Shown here piece after piece: positions 34,760-47,417 of a DNA stretch of 64,000 nucleotides (within the stretch, counting starts at the first letter, position 1; each line of letters begins with the position of its first letter). The notes under the pieces were generated by a model that had not been told where the DNA came from, searched no databases, and saw only the letters and a list, made by a program, of their open reading frames with translations. The translations under genes were made by a program, and so were the position numbers. The DNA is from Aristolochia californica (Eukaryota > Streptophyta > Magnoliopsida > Piperales > Aristolochiaceae): NCBI GenBank assembly GCA_029961685.1, contig JARWKL010000007.1, positions 9,509,406 through 9,573,405 of the forward strand. The letters are read 5' to 3'.

Positions 34760-37450
34760 AACTAGAAAGAGTTTACAATCCCTAAAAGTTACTGATACTT
34801 TTTAGAATTATCTCTCTCTACATTTCTGCATTTCCATTTTAGATGTATACTTTTTCCTTAAATCAATACCTTAGTTTTCACTTTTCCCTTTATATCTCGT
34901 AAAAAAAGATAAGGCAAACAAATCACAACAACATGAAATTTTAGAGTTTATGTATGCAAAAAATTTAAAACAACAAGAAATGTACGCCAAGAGAATTTAT
35001 TCCCACACCACAAATGAACAAAAAAGTTTTGATATCCAAGTTTTGGAAATTCCACTAATTCAACCCTGATAGCTTGGAATGTAATAAGAAAGAGATTTCT
35101 AGTTGATCCTGCACATGTTTTAAATGTGGATATGCACGCTTGAAACATGTTAAAGATGCAGATGACCTACGGATCCAAACCTCATTAAATTCTCAAGTTT
35201 GGGTGCGGAGGGATACTTACCCGAGCGAAACAAGCCATTGTTTTGCTTGTTTTCAAAAAAGCTTACCTAACAATCATAGATGATTGTAAAGTGATTTATC
35301 AATCAATCATGCATAATGGGCTATATTTTTGTAAGAAATGACTTATGGATTGGGAGTCAACACTCAGCTAAAACTTCCCCCACATCCCCCTTTGTTTCTA
35401 GACGATTGCAAAAGCTGATATATAAAAACTAGAAAGAGTTTACTATCCCTAAAAGTAACAAACACTTTTTGGAATTATCTTTCTCAACATTTGTGCATTT
35501 CCATTTTAGATATATACTTTTTTCTTAAATCAAAACTTGAGTTTTCACTTTCCCTTTATCTCTCGTAAACAAAAAAGATAAGGCAAACAGATCACAACAA
35601 AAAGAAAATTTTAGAGTTAATGTATGCAAAAAATATAGAACAACAACAAATGTAAGCAAAGAAAATTTATTCACACAGCACAAATGAACACAAAAGTTTT
35701 GATATCCATGTTTAGGAAATTCCACTAATTCAACCCTAATAACATGAGATTTTATAAGAAAGAGATTTCCAATTGATCCTGCAAATGTTTTCAATGTGCA
35801 AATGCATGCTTGCAACATGTTAAAGATGCAGATGACCTAAAAATCCAAACCTTATTAAATTCTCTAGTTTGGGTGCGGTGGGATATTTACCTGAACTAAA
35901 CAAGCCATTATTTTGCCCATTTACAAAAAAACTGACCTTACAATCATAGATGATTGTAAAGTGATTTATCAGTCAATCATGCGTAACGGGCTTTTTTTTG
36001 TAAGAAATGACTTATGGATTCAGTCTCAACACTCAGCTAAAAATTCCCCCACCTCCCCCTTTGTTTCCCAACAATTGCAAAACTCGATATATAAAAACTT
36101 GAAAGAGTTTACAATCACTAAAAGTTACAGACACTTTTTAGAATTATCTCTCTCTACATTTCTGCATTTTCATTTTAGATGTATACTTTTTCCTTAAATC
36201 AATACTTTAGTTATCACTTTTCCCTTTATATCTCATAAATAAAGATAAGGCAAACAAATCACAACAACATGAAAATTTTAGAGTTTATGTATGCAAAACA
36301 TTTAAAACAACAACAAATGTAAGCAAAGAGAATTTATTCCCACACCACAAATGAACAAAAAAGTTTTGATATCCAAGTTTTGGAAATTCCATTAGTTCAA
36401 CCCTGATAGCTTGGAATTTAATAAGAAAGAGATTTCTAGTTGATCCTACACATGTTTTAAATGTGGATATGCATGCTTGAAACATGTTAAAGATGCAGAT
36501 GACCTACGGATCCAAACTTCATTAAATTCTAAAGTTTGGGTGCGGTTGGTATTTACCCGAGCCAAACAAGCCATTATTTTGCCCATTTACAAAAAAGCTG
36601 ATCTAACAATCATAGGTGACTGTAATGTGATTTATCTATCAATCATGCATAACGGGCTATATTTTTGGAACAAGTGACTTATGGATTGGGAGTCAACACT
36701 CAGCTAAAAAATCCCCCGCCTCCCCCTTATTTTCCTAATGAATGCAAAACCTAATATTCAATAACAAGAAAGAGTTTGCAATCCCTAAAAGTTAAAGTCA
36801 CTTTTAGGAATTATCTCTCTCAACATTTGTGCATTTCAGTTTTAGATGTATACTTTTTCTTAAATCAAAACAGGAGTTTTCACTTTTCCCTTTATCTCTC
36901 GTATAAAAAAAAAAGTTAAGACTACCAGATGTCAATAAAATGAAAATTTTAGAGTTTATGTATGCAAAAAATTAAGAAATGCAACAAATTTAAGCAAAGA
37001 AAATTTATTTTCACACCAAAAATCAACACAAAATTTTTGATATCCAACTTTGGGAAATTCCACTAGTTGAACCTTGACAGCTTGGAATTTTATATGAAAG
37101 AGATTTCTAGTTGATCCTGCACAAGTTCTAAATGTGGATATGCATGCTTGAAACATGTTAAAGATGCAGATGACCTATGGATCCAAACCTCATTAAATTC
37201 TCAAGTTTGGGTGCGGTTGGATATTTACCCGAACAAACCAAGCCACTATTTTGCCTCTTTTCAAAAAAGTTGACCTAAGAATCTTAGATGATTGTAAAGT
37301 GATTGATGAATCAATCTTGCATAACGGGCTATATTTTTGTACGAAATGATTTGTGGATTGGGAGTCAACACTCAGCTAAAAATTCCCCCGCGTCATCCTT
37401 TGTTTCCCGACGATTGCAAAATCTGATCTATAAAAACTAGAAAGAGTTTA

Positions 37451-39898
37451 CAATCCCTTAAAGTAACAAACACTTTTTGGAATTATCTCTCTCTACGTTT
37501 GTGCATTTCAATTTTAGATGTTTACTTTTTCTTGAAATCAAAACTTGAAGTTTCACTTTTCCCTGTATCTCTCGTAAACAAAAAAGATAAGGAAAACAGA
37601 TAACAACAAAATGAAAATTTAAGAGTTAATATATGCAAAAAATATAGAACAACAACAAATGTAAGCAAAGAAAATTTATTTACACACCACAAATGAACAC
37701 AAAAGTTTTGATATCCATGTTTAGGAAATTCCACTAATTTAAACCTGATAGTGTGGAATTTTATAAGAAAGAGATTTCTAGTTCATCCTGCAAATGTTTT
37801 CAATGTGGAAATGCAAACTTGAAACATGTTAAAGATGAAGATGACGAACGGATCCAAACCTCATTAAATTCTCAAGTTTGGGTGTGGTGGGATATTTACC
37901 AGAGCCAAACATGCAATTATTTTGCCCATTTACAAAAATACTGACCTAACAATCGTAGATGGTTGTATAGTGATTTATCGGTCAATCATGCGTAACAGGC
38001 TATATTTTTTTAAGAAATGACTTATGGATTTGGAGTCAACACTCACCTAAAAAATCCCTCGCCTCCCCCTTTGTTTCCCGATGATTGGAAAATCTGATAC
38101 ATAAAAACTAGAAAGAGTTTACAATCCCTAAAAGTTACTGACCATTTTAGATGTATACTTTTTCCTTAAATCAAAACTTGAGGTTTCACTTTTCCCATTA
38201 CCTCTCATAAACAAAAAAGATAAGGAACACATATTACTACAAAATGAAAATTTTAGAGTTTATGATTGCAAAAATATTTAGAACAACAACATATGTAAGC
38301 AAAGAAAATTTATTCACACACCACAAATGAACATAAAAATTTTGATATCCAGGTTTGGGAAATTCCCCTAGTTCAATCATGATAGCTTGGAATTTTGTAA
38401 GAATAGATTTCTAGTTGATCTTGTACATGTTTTAAATGTGGATATGCATGCTTGAAACATGTTAAAGATGCAGATGACCTACGGATCAAAACCTCATTAA
38501 ATTTTCAAGTTTGGGTGCGGTGGGATATTTACGGGAGCCCAACAAGCCATTATTTTGCCCATTTACAAAAACGCTGACCTAACAATCATAGATGATTGTA
38601 AAGTGATTTATCGGTCAATCATGCACAACATGCTATATTTTTGTAACAAATGACTTATGGATTGGGTGTGAACAATCAACTAAAAATTCCCCCACCTCTC
38701 CCATTGTTACCCGACGATTGAAAAATCTGATATATAAAAACTAGAAAGATTTTACAATCCCTAAAATTTACAGAAACTTCTTGGAATTATCTCACTCTAA
38801 ATTTATGCACTTCCATTTTAGATGTATACTTTTTCCTTAAATATAAATTTGAGTTTTCACTTTTCCCTTTATGTCTCATAAACGAAAAAGAAAAGGCAAA
38901 CAGATCAAAACAAAATGAAAATGTTAGAGTTTAAGAGTGCAAAAAATTTAGAACAACAATAAATGTAAGCAAAGAAAATTTATTTACACACAAAAAATGA
39001 ACACAAAAGTTTTGAAATCCAACTTTTGGAAATTCCACTTGTTCAACCATGATAGCACGAAATTTTATAAGAAAGAGATTTCTAGTTGGTCCTACACATG
39101 TTTTAAATGTGGATATGCATGCATGAAACATGTTAAAGATGCAGATGACCTATGGTTTCAAACCTCATTAAATTTTCCAGTTTGGGTGCGGTGGGATAAT
39201 TACCCGAGCCAAACAAGCCATTATTTTGTCCTTTACAAACAAGATGACCCAACAATCATTGGAACTTGTAAAGTGATTTATCGGTCAATCATGCGTAATA
39301 GGCCATATTTCTGTAGCAAATGACTTACGGATTGGGAGCCAACACTCAGCTAAAAATTCCCCTGCCTCCCCCTTTGTTTCCCGACGATTGCAAGACCTAA
39401 TATATAAAAACAAGAAAGAGTTTACAATCCCTAAAAGGTACAGTTACTTTTGGATTCATCTCTCTCTACATTTGTGAATTTCCAATTTAGATGTATACTT
39501 TTTCCTTGAACCAAAACATGAGTTTTCACTATTCCCTATATATCTCGAAACAAAAAACATAAGGCAAACATATCACAACAAAAAGAAAATTTTAGAGTTT
39601 ATGTATGCAAAAAATTTAGAACAACGAAAAATGTATACAAAGAAAATTTATTCACACACCACAAATGAACACAAAAGTTTTGATATCCAAGTTAGGGAAA
39701 TTCGACTAGTTCAACCCTAATAGCTTGGAATTTTATAAGAAAGAGATTTCTAGTTGATCCTGCACATGTTTTGAATGTGGATATGCATGCTTAAAACAGG
39801 TTAAAGGTGCAGATGACCTACGGATCCAAACCTCATTAAAATATAATGTTTGGGTGGGGTAGAATATTTACTAAAGCCAAAAAACCATTATTTTGCCC
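37451..39898. repeat. Satellite array, block 5: duplicate of ~4500-6994
   Basis: This block is collinear with 4500-6994 at an offset of about 32.9 kb. It shares CTTGAAATCAAAACTTGA, GGGAGCCCAACAAGCC, GCACAACATGCTATA and GGCCATATTT-TGTAGCAAATG, and it ends with the same interrupted monomer (CTTGAACCAAAACATGAG to CATTATTTTGCCC). A deletion of about 50 bp near 38142 is private to this copy. The stretch near 39019-39060 looks like a different subtype from its partner at 6120-6160, so the alignment is mosaic. Confidence 0.85.
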
Positions 39899-39976
39899 GG
39901 ATACGGACACAAAGGAGGGTAGTGGGAACACAAAGAGTCTCCAGCAGACTCTGACAGCGGAATATTGATACCAAAA
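39899..39976 (-). repeat. Terminal direct repeat, 3' viral end, copy 2
   Basis: This 78-bp sequence ends GATACCAAAA and matches 47418-47495 and both repeats of copy 1, with scattered substitutions (for example GAGGGTAGTGGG here against GAGGGCAGTGGG). Confidence 0.85.
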
Positions 39977-40947
39977 GCACTATTGCTATGATATCAACGA
40001 CACAAAGTCTTTAATAGATTTGCACACACAGTGGAAGAGAACCTAGGGATGAGGGCAGCAGAACTAGAATCCTAGGGATTTCTACTTACACACTAGCTAC
40101 AGGCAACGAAAAACATTGATGACTCACACAATACTGTTCCTACAGTTACATTTTGTCAGTCCTATCATTTTACTATCATATCACTCCTGCTTCCTACCAC
40201 ATGTCACTGCTCTGTACTCGTTTGTGTCTATTTCATAGCTATCTAATAGGCCCAACATGACTTTTGCTGCTACTTAGAACTTCTTCGGGGTTTGACCCTA
40301 TTCCTGCCAGCTTACCACCAAGTGGGCAATTCCGTCGATGCGGTCCTCACGTTCTCCAGCCCCAAGCCGTTCCTATTAACCGTTGCGGCTCCATGGCTGC
40401 TTCAGCAGTGTAGAACACATCTCCGTTTCGTTTTCTACCTCAGAGCGTAGTCGAATAATTCCAAGTCTCTAGCTTCTATCCTATTTGGCACTATTTCGAT
40501 ACTATTTCTTTTTTATGAGTGAACAGTAAACATGAATAGTAACCATGAATAGTAAAAATGAATAGTACTTTTGAACAGTAACTTTGGAACAGTAAAAACA
40601 GACACTGTGGAGATCATATATATAGATGTGGAATATGAACAGTAATAAACAACAACTGTGGAGATCATATTTATATATGCGGAACATGATTAGTAATAAC
40701 AAATACTGTACGAATCACAATATTACAAACATGCGGAAAATATAAAAAACATTGTTCAAAACAAGATAAAATAACTAAATACATACCCTCTTTTCTACTC
40801 AGCCATTATGGTTGTTAAGCACATACCGTGCTTGAGGTACTTGCCGGAGAAAGATTGCCGGAAATCGCCTTTTCTTTGAATGCTAATACTTCTTCAAGTT
40901 TTGAGTCTCTCCAATTTCGAATGTCTCAACCTTTGGAGGAGCTTCGA
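39977..40947 (-). other. Viral leader / large intergenic region, copy 2
   Basis: Non-coding viral sequence equivalent to 7073-8124. It lacks one 17-bp unit of the copy 1 duplication, has a 4-bp shortening near 40358, carries the AGTAA and 51-bp tandem repeats at about 40517-40710, and lacks the segment of about 72 bp that holds the hairpin in copy 1 (joint near 40788). Confidence 0.6.
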
Positions 40948-40954
40948 ATTTATA
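40948..40954 (-). promoter_or_regulatory. TATA box of the viral genomic promoter, copy 2
   Basis: TATAAAT on the minus strand in the same context as copy 1, about 310 bp past the ORF4 end. The as-1-like pair TGACATCA and TGACGT is conserved upstream at 41110-41129. Confidence 0.6.
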
Positions 40955-41109
40955 GCTGAAGATCTTTCATGTCTTTCGCTTTTACCCTTGATTGAAAGGT
41001 GTGTGTTTAAAGACAAAGGGTAACTTTTGTCTTTTTGGCGTGTCATTTTGGCCCTTGCATTATTACCTTTCGGCACCGAAAGCAGGGGTAGAAATATCTT
41101 TTCTGCGTG

Positions 41110-41129
41110 TGACATCATGATGATGACGT
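41110..41129 (-). promoter_or_regulatory. as-1-like paired TGAC motifs, copy 2
   Basis: Same sequence and 14-bp spacing as in copy 1. The additional TGACGT seen at 8428 in copy 1 reads TGATGT here, a CpG-to-TpG change. Confidence 0.4.
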
Positions 41130-41266
41130 GCAGGAATCTTTTTTAGCCATCATTGTTGACTTGGTGTAGCCGTCATTGATGACATTTGTAGCTGCCTTTG
41201 CTGACTTTGATTTCGTCGTGGGCCTTATTGGCTGCTGACTAGTCTGCTGATGTGGCTGTTGACTGT

Positions 41267-42669
41267 TCATTCGGACAGCTGCCTTTCTGTGCACAATTTA
41301 CAGGTGTGCTCCTTTGAAAAAGTCTTCTGGGCCATCTGGCAGAAGCTTTCCTTTGTTGTTTTGCTGAAGGGGATATTTCCTTCGAGAAGTTTCTTCAGCG
41401 TAGCTTCGAGACTGGTATGGACGGATGCCGGAGTCTCTTTATAGCTTTTTGAGATGATCGTCAATGGGACGGAGGTCTTGTAGACAAAGCTTCACTTTTT
41501 CTGAATCAGCTGTTGTATGAGCTATATCAGGTTCTTGAGCCCGCGGATACACTTGGTTGGCTAGACTGTTTCTGGGCAAGGCTTGGCTTTTGGAACATGT
41601 CTGGGATCATATTCCATATTTGCGTCACCTTCTTTGATGCCTTCAAGTGTCACGACAGTAATGCTTGGAAACATCTTTGTGTCAGTAACAATTTTAGCAA
41701 TACATAAAACAAAATGAAGTCGAATTCCTTTACTCTTTGTTACGGAGATGAAACTTTTGCAAGCCTCCATAATTTCCTTAGGCATTTTCTCCAACACTGA
41801 TAAGTCGGTGGAGTGAAGTACCATCTGTTTTATGAATCCATATGCATAAAGCATGGAAACATATTTTGAGTCTATTTCATGACTCAGCTTCACTTGATTC
41901 CAACTGTTGCTGGGATCAGTGGTGAGGAAGGGAGTGTTCATCCCTTGTCCAATTTGTTCATTCCATCTCTGGAAAACATAATGTCTGTAAGTTTTAAAGG
42001 TTTAAATTTCTTTAAAAACTCAAACTCATTAAAACTAGTTTTATCTGGTTCATTTAGGCTTTTCAACCTTGTAAACTCAGACGGGGTAACCAATTTTGTC
42101 TTGAATGATTTCTCATTACTAGAGAAGTCTATTTCCATCAGGGATGGATCCGTTAAGACTTCCTTTTCAGCTCGAGACGGACAGGTAGAAGTCGCTGATT
42201 CCGATTTCAACAAAGTCGTTAAGGTTTCCTTTCCAGCTTTAGACTGGCAGGTAGAAATCCCTGATTCCCCTATCTTCAGAGAAGATTGGGTTATGATTTC
42301 CTTCTCATGCCTGGCATGACCGGTAGAAATCCCGGGTTGACCTGTGTTGATCAAAACACTAAAGTCATCCGTCTGCTGATTAGCTGACATTGTGGCTTCC
42401 TTTTCTCGCGTTAGAGATCTGGTAGAAGTCCCGGAGGAGCTTGGCATTTCATGCCATTGAGTGAGTTCTTTTAACTCTTTGGTTAATTATTTAACCTTGA
42501 GTTGTAAGACTTCTCCACTTAACCCGTAACGGGCACAATTATCATGTATGTCTCCTCGTTCTGAAAGAACTAAAAGACTATCGAATAGTGACTGTAGGGT
42601 TGAGAGCAATACCGTGAGTGTGGCAATTGTTGCTGCTAGGTCTGTCAGGGTGCTGCTGAGTGGATCCAT
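41267..42669 (-). pseudogene. Viral ORF4, unrecognised frame downstream of Pol, copy 2
   Basis: Counterpart of 8446-9921, starting MDPLSSTLTDLAA. Here the Pol stop just upstream is lost (TAA to TCA), so Pol would read on into this region in another frame. Lesions are a stop after LQLKVK at 42487-42489, a net 73-bp deletion near 41975 that shifts the frame, and a stop after KPCPETV at 41561-41563. The Ser/Thr-rich middle section and the C-terminal block ending HTCKLC are preserved in fragments. Function is not recognised. Confidence 0.7.
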
Positions 42670-42670
42670 T

Positions 42671-44645
42671 TGACCTGTCTGTAACATAAGAAAATTCTCG
42701 AGTAAGAGTATCAGCTAAATAGTTTTTATCTCCTTTATTGTGTTCAATAGTAAAAGAGAATTGCAAGAACCATTGCTGCCAACGGAGTAGTCTACCGTGA
42801 CAAAGTGAATCTTCTAAATTTCTTGTCATAAAATCGACAAAATTTTTACAGTCAGTTCTTACCTGAAATTCTTTGGGAGCGAGATAAATATAAATTTTTT
42901 TTATCCCATTCTTTACTGCTAAAATTTCTTTTTCATAAGAATTATAGTTTGTTTCAGCAGATGAAAATGTTCCTGATGTATATTTTCATATTCTTTCAGA
43001 ATCATTGATTTTGCATTTTAGGATTGCTGCTCAAGTGTGATCGGAGGCGTCAGTTTCTAAAATCAGTTTTGCATCTGGATCGGGTAGAGTTAACACCGGG
43101 AGGTGTTTCTTCATTTGTTTGATCCGGATTACTTCTAGACTATCAGTGGGTGTCCATTCCCATTTGACGTCTTTCTTTAGTTTTTTTTGAAAGGGTTTCC
43201 TAATTTCTGCTAAATTCTTTATGAACTATTCAGCATATGTTAGGTATCCTAAGAAACGTTGAAGTTGTTTTATATCTTCAATTTCATTTGGAAAAGCAGC
43301 TTGTTTTTCCAGAATATGATTTTGAAGAATGACTTCTCCTTTTGAGATGTTTAGACCTAAGAAATCTATCTTGGTTTTAAACAACTCTAATTTATTTTTT
43401 CTAAGTGCTATCCCAGCATTTTTTAAGGCATTTAAGACCTTAAGTAATTGCTTTTTATATTGATCCTTGGTTTCTGAAAAGACTAGGATGTCATCAACTT
43501 AAACTAAGCAAAATTTAAAGAATGGTTTGAGGATTTCATCCATTCTTCTTTGAAATATGTTGGGTGCTTGTTTTAACCCAAAGGGCATTACAAGCCACTC
43601 ATAATGTCCTGAAGGACAACTGAATGTAGTAAGGGGAATAGCTCTTTCGGTTAGACGAATTTTCCAAAACCCGGATTTGTAATCAAATTTAGAAAACCAT
43701 TGTTTTCCTCTTATGGCAGCTATTAATCTTTCTTTGTTAGGAAGATAGCAGCCATCCATTTTTGTGGCTTCATTAACCTTTTTATAGTTAATGACCATTC
43801 TAGCTTTTCCTCTTTTTATCTCTGCATGATTCCGTACCAGGAAAGCAGGAGATGTATGTGGAGAATAACTTGCATGGATTAAACCTTGAGCTAGCAAGTC
43901 ATTTATCTGTGTTGAGAATTCTTCAACATCAGAAGGAGTGTAAACCATAGGTTTTTCTCAGATTTCTTTTTCAAGATCAAGAAGTTCGGGGTCGGCATAT
44001 GGTTTTTGTTTATGCCACCATTCTAAGGGTTTCTCAGAAAAAGTGGATTCTTGAAGTTGTTGAACTTCAGATTCACAGGACTCAGCAAGGAGCAGAGTTT
44101 CTAAGGGAGGAATCTCATCACCACGCTTGCTCCATTTTTTGAAGACCTGATGGAGGATGGAGGACAGCTCCATTGCCAGAAATGGCATAGGCTTCAGTGG
44201 GTTTTACTGTGTAAACAAATACAGCAGTATTATCGATTTCATTTCGAGTGCAACATTAAAGTTTATAGTAGGCTGGTGTTTGCTCTACAGGGGCATGAAA
44301 CATGAGCCATTCATTTCCTAGGACTAAATCTGATCCTGAGTTTATGTTTGATCCTAAACTAATGAGTTTTGGAATCATAAACTTTTCACCTCCAATGTCG
44401 AGATGAATGTTTCGGGCTTCTGTAGGAAGAGATATATTTTCTCCTGAGCCAACAGTTACTTGAAGGGGTACTTCAAGTGTTTTCCATAGATCTGTGGGAA
44501 GTAGATTTTGTCTGGCTAGGCAATATGAACTTCTTGTATCTACAAGAGCATGTATATGGAATTTGATATATCCGGGTAGTATAAGCATGACCGTGATATA
44601 AGAATTTCCAGATGCTACATGCTCTGCATTTATGCAGATACTCAT
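42671..44645 (-). pseudogene. Viral Pol: aspartic protease, reverse transcriptase, RNase H, copy 2
   Basis: The start ATG at 44645 overlaps the coat-protein stop as ATGA, the usual caulimovirid coupling. The protease reads HALVDTRSSYCLA: the catalytic-loop Gly of DTG is Arg (44529-44540), so it is inactive even where the frame is open. Stops lie at 44256-44258 and 43958-43960. A 7-bp tandem duplication at about 44148-44160 shifts the frame. The Tyr codon of YVDD is a stop at 43499-43501. Several more stops lie in the connection and RNase H, one in place of the Trp of TDASDHTW. The RNase H C-terminus with EHNKGDKNYLADTLTREF is readable at 42720-42829. Confidence 0.92.
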
Positions 44646-46450
44646 TCAGAGAAAGTGCCTGAAGAGTCCAACATATTTTCTGAGTTTTTCGAGGAGGAGG
44701 ACTCAGTTTCTAGATGGAGTTCATATACTTCATCTTCTGATTGGATGTCATTGTAATGAATGATTTCCAATCCATTTTCTTCGGCTAGTAACATGTAAGT
44801 ACTGTACCGCCGTTGTTGTTTATCATTTGGACAATCTTTTGCAAAATGTCCTTCTTTCTGGCATATCCAGCATTTGCATTTGCTTAGGGTTTTCCCCTTT
44901 GGGCAGTTTGTATTTGACCCTTGACTGGATGTGGGAGGGCCAGAATTTGTTCTCTTCTTAAAGTATCTCTTTTTAGGAGTATAACTAGTTGTAGAACTTT
45001 TTTGTATCCTAAATTTTTTTTGTCGAAATTTCTTAGGATATTTTCGTCGCTTATGGGAGGTGGTTTTACAACCATAAGCACCTACATTTTTTTTCTGGTT
45101 TGAACAACATAATGGTTTTTTATTTGCCTTACTACTTTTCTTTTGTAGTTTTTGGGCTTCACAAAGATTTGCCAAGATGTCTTGTGCAAATTGATGTCTT
45201 CTTCCTAAAGTATCAATGTTTAGGAAATTATCCATGGTTAAAGTACCATGTTCTGGATTGTTTTGCCAATATTTTGTAATGTAGTCTTTTTCAGCTACAT
45301 GTGCAAATGGTTCTGGAAATTTTGCATAAAAGATAGACAGATAAGGTTTCTGGTCTTCTTTTTGCAATTTGTAGAAGTAACTTGCAAACTCGCAGTAATA
45401 CTTCTCATAAAAACAAATGTTACAGATTTGTAACATGTTTAATTTCTGAAGAGTTTCTAAACGTTTTCTTTGTTTAGTACTCTCATTGTAGGCTTCTAGG
45501 GTTGGATGTATTCCTAGAAATTCCTTTGATATCTTAGCCACTAATCCTTTCAATATATTGACTATCGATATTGAGGTATTAGCTCGTTTTTGGTCTTCGG
45601 GAAGGTTGTCCCACCAACGAGCTACATTACCCTATAAAGCATGGGTAAAGAAATTAAATGCTGATTCTTGGTTCCAAGATTCATGCATATTTGCAGCATT
45701 GCTCATGCTTCTTTCCCAATCTTTAAGGACTTTTTCTCCATCCTTGGGGCAATCCAAGTTGAGGTAAAATCCAAAAGGGTTTATGCTATCTATGGTTTGG
45801 TGTCCCTTAGTAGCATTTGAGGGATCGACATTTGTGTATTTTGTCGAATACCTTTGTCCTCCCAGGGATATTTTTGAGTGGGAGAAACTTTCTCGTTCTT
45901 GCGGGTGAACCACAGTACGGTTTTGGAAGTTATCTTGAAAGCTATCTTCCATGTGGGTGTCTCGTACCCTTGAAGTTTCTGCTTCAAAATGGTCGCTACC
46001 ACGAAGCATTCGAAATCTTTTACCAAGATCATCTGCATTTTTGTCTTTAGCAGAGTAATCTATTTTCTTGGTATTTTCTTCTGCAACTTCATCAGATTCC
46101 CAGGCTTCTGGTTCACTGTCGTGTTGCTCTTCTTGTTGTTTACTAGAGGAAGGTTTTTCCTCTTGAACATAATAAATCGGTTGGCGACCGAAGGTATTAT
46201 ATTCTGCGTAAACTTCATCATCGGTGGAGGATAATGCTTTTGAAGTGATCCTAAAAGCCGGTGGTGCTGGATCCTTTTTTCTTCTAGGTGCTATGCAAGG
46301 TGTTGCAAGGTACACTAGGTTTTTAAGCCATCCGGTGATGTCAGGAAGGCCTAATGGTAATGGGGTTTCCATATCCATTAAATATAAAAACTCATTCATT
46401 TTTACAAAGCTAAGAGGTTTAGCTTTTGTTTAATTTTTTTGATCTTGCAT
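44642..46450 (-). pseudogene. Viral coat protein frame with CCHC zinc knuckle, copy 2
   Basis: The length is 603 codons with no net indel, so 602 residues is taken as the length of the frame. The C-terminal half is fully open from about 45630 to the stop at 44642-44644. It holds the core CEFASYFYKLQKEDQKPYLS, a long basic tract (RRKYPKKFRQKKFR) and the knuckle CWICQKEGHFAKDC at 44831-44872, then an acidic Ser/Glu tail. The N-terminal half has two stops: TAA at codon 7 (46430-46432) and TAG at 45632-45634 after FFTHAL. Neither stop occurs in copy 1, and copy 1's lesions do not occur here. Confidence 0.85.
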
Positions 46451-46922
46451 CGTAGTCTATGGATGCGATTCGTGTATCTTTCCCAATGAAAATAATACAT
46501 TTCCATGGAGTAGATAGTATCATCTTCTAGTTAAAGCATGTTTCTTAGTTAGAGAGTGAAGGTAAGGCCATCTCTCTTTCTTTGTAAACGATCTAAAAGT
46601 TTTTGTCTATAGATCATCTATTTCGGGATGGTGTCCAAGCTTGTTCAGCATCGTCCTTTGTCCGGAATTTTCTGTGAGAATTTTCGGGAAATCCTATGAC
46701 TTGAGCTTGGGCTTCTTCCCAGCTGTCATTTATTCATGTTTCTCTTCCTATGAAGACAACATACCAGTATTTTGTTTTTTTTGGTTTTTCGTATGTACTT
46801 GTAGAGGCTTCTCCTATTGAAGAGTTGTCTACAGGTTGAGATACAGTTTCTTCTTAGGTCATTCTGTAGATTTCTCTTCGCAAAATGATTACCAAATCTT
46901 CTAAGAATTGCTTAGATAGCAT
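46440..46922 (-). pseudogene. Viral ORF2 with ORF VI / viroplasmin-type domain, copy 2
   Basis: Counterpart of 13680-14163, with start ATG at 46922 overlapping the ORF1 stop. An extra stop follows YRMT near 46858. The domain reads KYWYVVFIGRET, the same stop as in copy 1, then DSWEEAQAQVIGF and KFRTKDDAEQAW. The last segment is interrupted in copy 1 but open here. Downstream sequence up to the coat-protein start is in another frame and has a further stop. Confidence 0.65.
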
Positions 46923-47238
46923 ATTCTTGAAGTTCAAGTTGTTCAATCCTGATTTGGTGTTTCAGGTCTTTGATAACTTGTTTTAATCCTACTGGACCGA
47001 GTCCTAAGAATCATCCATCTCGGATCATCCTTCTTCCTTCGTTGTTATATTCTACAACTAAAGGATTTTCTTCTAACTCTTTGAGTTTGGCTTGAACTCT
47101 TAAGAGTCGATCTTTTAATTGTCGAATCCAGACCTTCTGGAATTCGATTTGATTATCATGCCTTCTGGGCATAATTTGTTCTCGCAATCGAGAATAGTTT
47201 ATAAGTCTTATCTCTGGATTAGACCTATTTTGTTCCAT
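46912..47238 (-). pseudogene. Viral ORF1, 5'-most frame, copy 2
   Basis: Same 108-codon span as in copy 1, with the TGA at codon 76 (47011-47013). The open part differs from copy 1 by a handful of substitutions (for example MPRRHDNQIEF). The charged, Leu-spaced helical segment is unchanged. Family not recognised. Confidence 0.6.
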
Positions 47239-47397
47239 ATAAGAAGTTTTAAGTTTTTGTACATTTGTTCCTTACAAATGTTACATGGGATGTGACCGGT
47301 ATGGGTCGTAACTATTTGGGAGTATGTATACCTAAATAGAAAGAATCAAAGTAAGCTTTGACTTCTTTGACACATATTAAACCAAGTCTACTACTTG

Positions 47398-47409
47398 ACT
47401 CTGATACCA
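47398..47409 (-). other. tRNA-Met primer-binding site, copy 2
   Basis: The minus strand reads TGGTATCAGAGT, with one mismatch (last base) to the plant tRNA-Met complement that copy 1 matches exactly. Confidence 0.85.
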
Positions 47410-47417
47410 TTTTTAAT

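Larger units (their letters stand above)
33880..36540. repeat. Two-monomer higher-order repeat, period 1337 bp
   Basis: Monomers alternate in type with a period of 1337 bp. Examples are GAGCGAAACAAGCCATTG at 33887 and 35223, TTTTCAATGTGCAAATGC at 34450 and 35787, and CATTTCTGCATTT at 34820 and 36157. The two units are more alike than adjacent monomers are. Flanking monomers at 33611-33811 and 36956-37156 share a third subtype (TTTTCACACCAAAAATC and similar). Confidence 0.7.
24691..37450. repeat. Satellite array, block 4
   Basis: About nineteen monomers, no gene. Local peculiarities, listed separately, are a 15-bp inverted repeat at 27838-27886, a 137-bp tandem duplication at 30104-30377 and the two-monomer higher-order repeat at about 33880-36540. 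Monomers are shortened at about 30652 (roughly 130 bp missing between GGGA and ATGGGCTATA) and at 33260 (roughly 35-40 bp missing before AACAATCATAG). I see no coding or RNA gene. Confidence 0.9.
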
